From a virus: a stretch of 23,185 bases of DNA. A program made the translations under genes and the position numbers. The notes beneath the pieces are model-generated. The model did not search any database. It saw only the letters and a program-made list of their open reading frames with translations, and was not told where the DNA came from. Below, piece after piece: positions 21,773-23,185 of this stretch (position 1 is its first letter; the number at the start of each line of letters is the position of its first letter). The stretch spans positions 1 through 23,185 of IMG/VR virus record IMGVR_UViG_3300037070_000562, one strand, 5' to 3'.

Positions 21773-23185
21773 CCAAGTTGGCCGTTTTGCGCTGACTGCT
21801 ATCGGCGGATACTTTTTTGGTCCGTGGGGGGCACTGGCGGGTAGTTTCCTTGCCAATTTTCTCTTTCCGGTCGAAGGCCAGAAAGGACCGCGCCTCAACG
21901 AACTGAACTTACAGCACTCGACCATCGGCGCAGCGATCCCGATCGTCTACGGTACGGGTGTCCTCGCCGGAAACGTGATCTTCAGCGGTGGCCTCACCGA
22001 GACCGAGCATGAGGGTGGCGGCGGCAAGGGTGGGCCGAGCGGACCGGCGACGTACTCGTATGCCGTTGATGTTGCAGTTGGCATCTGTGAAGGTCCGATT
22101 GGGGGTATCAGGCGCATCTGGGCAGACGCGGATCTGATCTATGACGCGAGCGATGACACGACGCTCGCAGAGCGGTTCGGGGATGACTTTGAGAATATCT
22201 CGGAGGCGTTTCTCGCCATCCGCGCGATGTCTGCACAACTGGACTTTGATTTATACCTCGGCGACGAAGATCAGCTGCCTGATCCCACGATTGAAAGCCA
22301 TGTCGGCGTTGGCCTTACGCCAGCGTATCGCGGACTGGCGTACATCGTCCTGCCAAACTTCCAGCTTGAGAAGTTTGGCAATCGCATCCCGAATTTCAGG
22401 TTTGAAGTCTTTACGCTCGGCACTAACACGGAGTGCGCGGTCTACAGCGCCGGGCATCTCGAGCCTTGGCAGTTCTATTACAACGCTGGCACATTAGATC
22501 CGCGCAACCCTAGCAATCAACACCTCTATGGCTACACCGAGCTTGGTGGTTCACCAAATACGACCTACGAGGCTGCACTTGCCGACATCAACGCGGTTAC
22601 TGATCATCCAGAAAACCCATTTCATTTTGAAAAAGCTCCACAGCACGGGCCAACTTATGTTCACGGCTGGGCGATCACGCAGTCGGGCGGTGGTGGACTA
22701 ACAAACCCCTGCGGGATCGAGGAGTCTGACCCCTTCTCAGGCGACCCCGGCACCGATTACATCGGGGTCTTCATGTCGGTTAATTCGCTTGAGACTGTCA
22801 GCGATGAATGTGAGTCGGCGCTTGGTAATCCGTCAGGCTTTACAGAGACATGTGCAGCATGGTGGACGCTTCTGGGTGGCAAGGGTCGAGTCAAATACGT
22901 CATTGATAAAACAGGTGGTTCCTCTGGTTACTGGGTTCTTACTGATCACAATGAAGACCCAGCACCGTGGTTTGAAGGCACTACGAATGCGTCCGGTGAC
23001 GTATATCACGTTATCGGGCAAACAATTCCCTGCGCTGATCTGGGTGGTGGTTCCTTTGATGTTTGGCGCATGGCGTCACACGAGATCGAAGTACGGCGCT
23101 GGTGGGCGCCGACGAGTTCACTGTTTGAATGGACGCGAGTCTCCGGCACCTTCAAGTCGCTGCGCCCGTATGTCGAGAATAGTGT
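21765..23185 (+). CDS. Tail tip/host specificity protein (partial, runs off right edge)
   Basis: Open for 473 codons with no stop before the window ends, so only the N-terminal part is seen. It starts at ATG 21765, inside the peptidase gene. After a Gly-rich hydrophobic stretch (FALTAIGGYFFGPWGALAG) come TIGAAIPIVYGTGVLAGNVIFS, ATYSYAVDVAVGICEGPIGGI and IRRIWADADLIYD, which mark the large tail-tip protein family (lambda J-like/gene transfer agent g15-like). YRGLAYIVLPNFQLEKFGNRIPNF is the second conserved block. From about 22460 the coding sequence is clearly less GC-rich and lacks recognised motifs: a family-foreign insertion with Cys-rich segments (about residues 235-450). The function is host contact and tip structure. 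Confidence 0.9.
   Translation, partial: MADQVGRFALTAIGGYFFGPWGALAGSFLANFLFPVEGQKGPRLNELNLQHSTIGAAIPIVYGTGVLAGNVIFSGGLTETEHEGGGGKGGPSGPATYSYAVDVAVGICEGPIGGIRRIWADADLIYDASDDTTLAERFGDDFENISEAFLAIRAMSAQLDFDLYLGDEDQLPDPTIESHVGVGLTPAYRGLAYIVLPNFQLEKFGNRIPNFRFEVFTLGTNTECAVYSAGHLEPWQFYYNAGTLDPRNPSNQHLYGYTELGGSPNTTYEAALADINAVTDHPENPFHFEKAPQHGPTYVHGWAITQSGGGGLTNPCGIEESDPFSGDPGTDYIGVFMSVNSLETVSDECESALGNPSGFTETCAAWWTLLGGKGRVKYVIDKTGGSSGYWVLTDHNEDPAPWFEGTTNASGDVYHVIGQTIPCADLGGGSFDVWRMASHEIEVRRWWAPTSSLFEWTRVSGTFKSLRPYVENS

Noticed and set aside
1-23185. tRNA genes, CRISPR arrays, insertion sequences, integrase or attachment sites
   Set aside because: I looked for cloverleaf-like and spaced direct-repeat patterns, transposase or integrase motifs and saw none. 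Absence in this window does not show absence in the genome.

Overview
The window is a continuous plus-strand morphogenesis module of a long-tailed (siphovirus-type) phage or prophage. It runs from the small terminase subunit to a tail-tip protein that is cut off by the right edge. DNA is GC-rich, with strong third-position GC. The families and the tail-tip gene order point to a phage of a high-GC proteobacterium: after the tape measure come DUF2460, DUF2163/BR0599 and NlpC/P60 proteins and a large tail-tip protein, the order known from Rhodobacter gene transfer agents and related alphaproteobacterial siphophages. No integrase, repressor, replication, lysis, tRNA or CRISPR sequence is present, so lifestyle and host cannot be fixed from this window.

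Layout. 1-154: upstream DNA with short repeats. 155-2234: small (P27-like) and large terminase. 2248-2826: a proline/glycine/aromatic-rich protein of unknown role. 2890-4893: a HK97-type prohead protease fused in frame to the major capsid protein, with a strong internal ribosome binding site that could also yield capsid protein alone. 5000-5185: a small basic protein. 5182-6615: portal, lying after the capsid gene rather than before it as in HK97. 6640-7803: a collagen-like protein. 7803-8512: head-tail connector and head-tail joining proteins. 8485-12573: an insertion of five enzyme-like genes (DUF115/MptE-like, methyltransferase, ParB-like plus methyltransferase fusion, methyltransferase, GT-A-type glycosyltransferase) in the middle of the head-tail connector genes. 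12580-13699: HK97 gp10-like protein, probable tail terminator and a small unknown protein. 13818-14285: tail tube. 14307-15013: tail assembly chaperones G and G-T joined by a textbook -1 frameshift site. 15014-19690: tape measure. 19690-23185: tail-tip genes.

How it works together. Terminase cuts and packages DNA through the portal into a capsid matured by the fused protease. Connector, joining, gp10-like and terminator proteins build the neck. The tube polymerises on the tape measure with G/G-T as chaperones. The tip carries a cell-wall peptidase and a hub. Most genes overlap by ATGA, TGATG or GTGA junctions, so translation is probably coupled along one long transcript. The five-gene cassette probably makes or attaches a methylated glycan, perhaps on the virion; this is inferred from family and position only.

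Most worth a second look: the enzyme cassette and its ParB-methyltransferase fusion; the same hairpin/T-tract/GGAG/ATG arrangement in front of the protease-capsid, small basic and tail-tube genes; the internal capsid start; an almost exact 63-residue repeat in the tape measure; and the drop in GC content inside the tail-tip gene.
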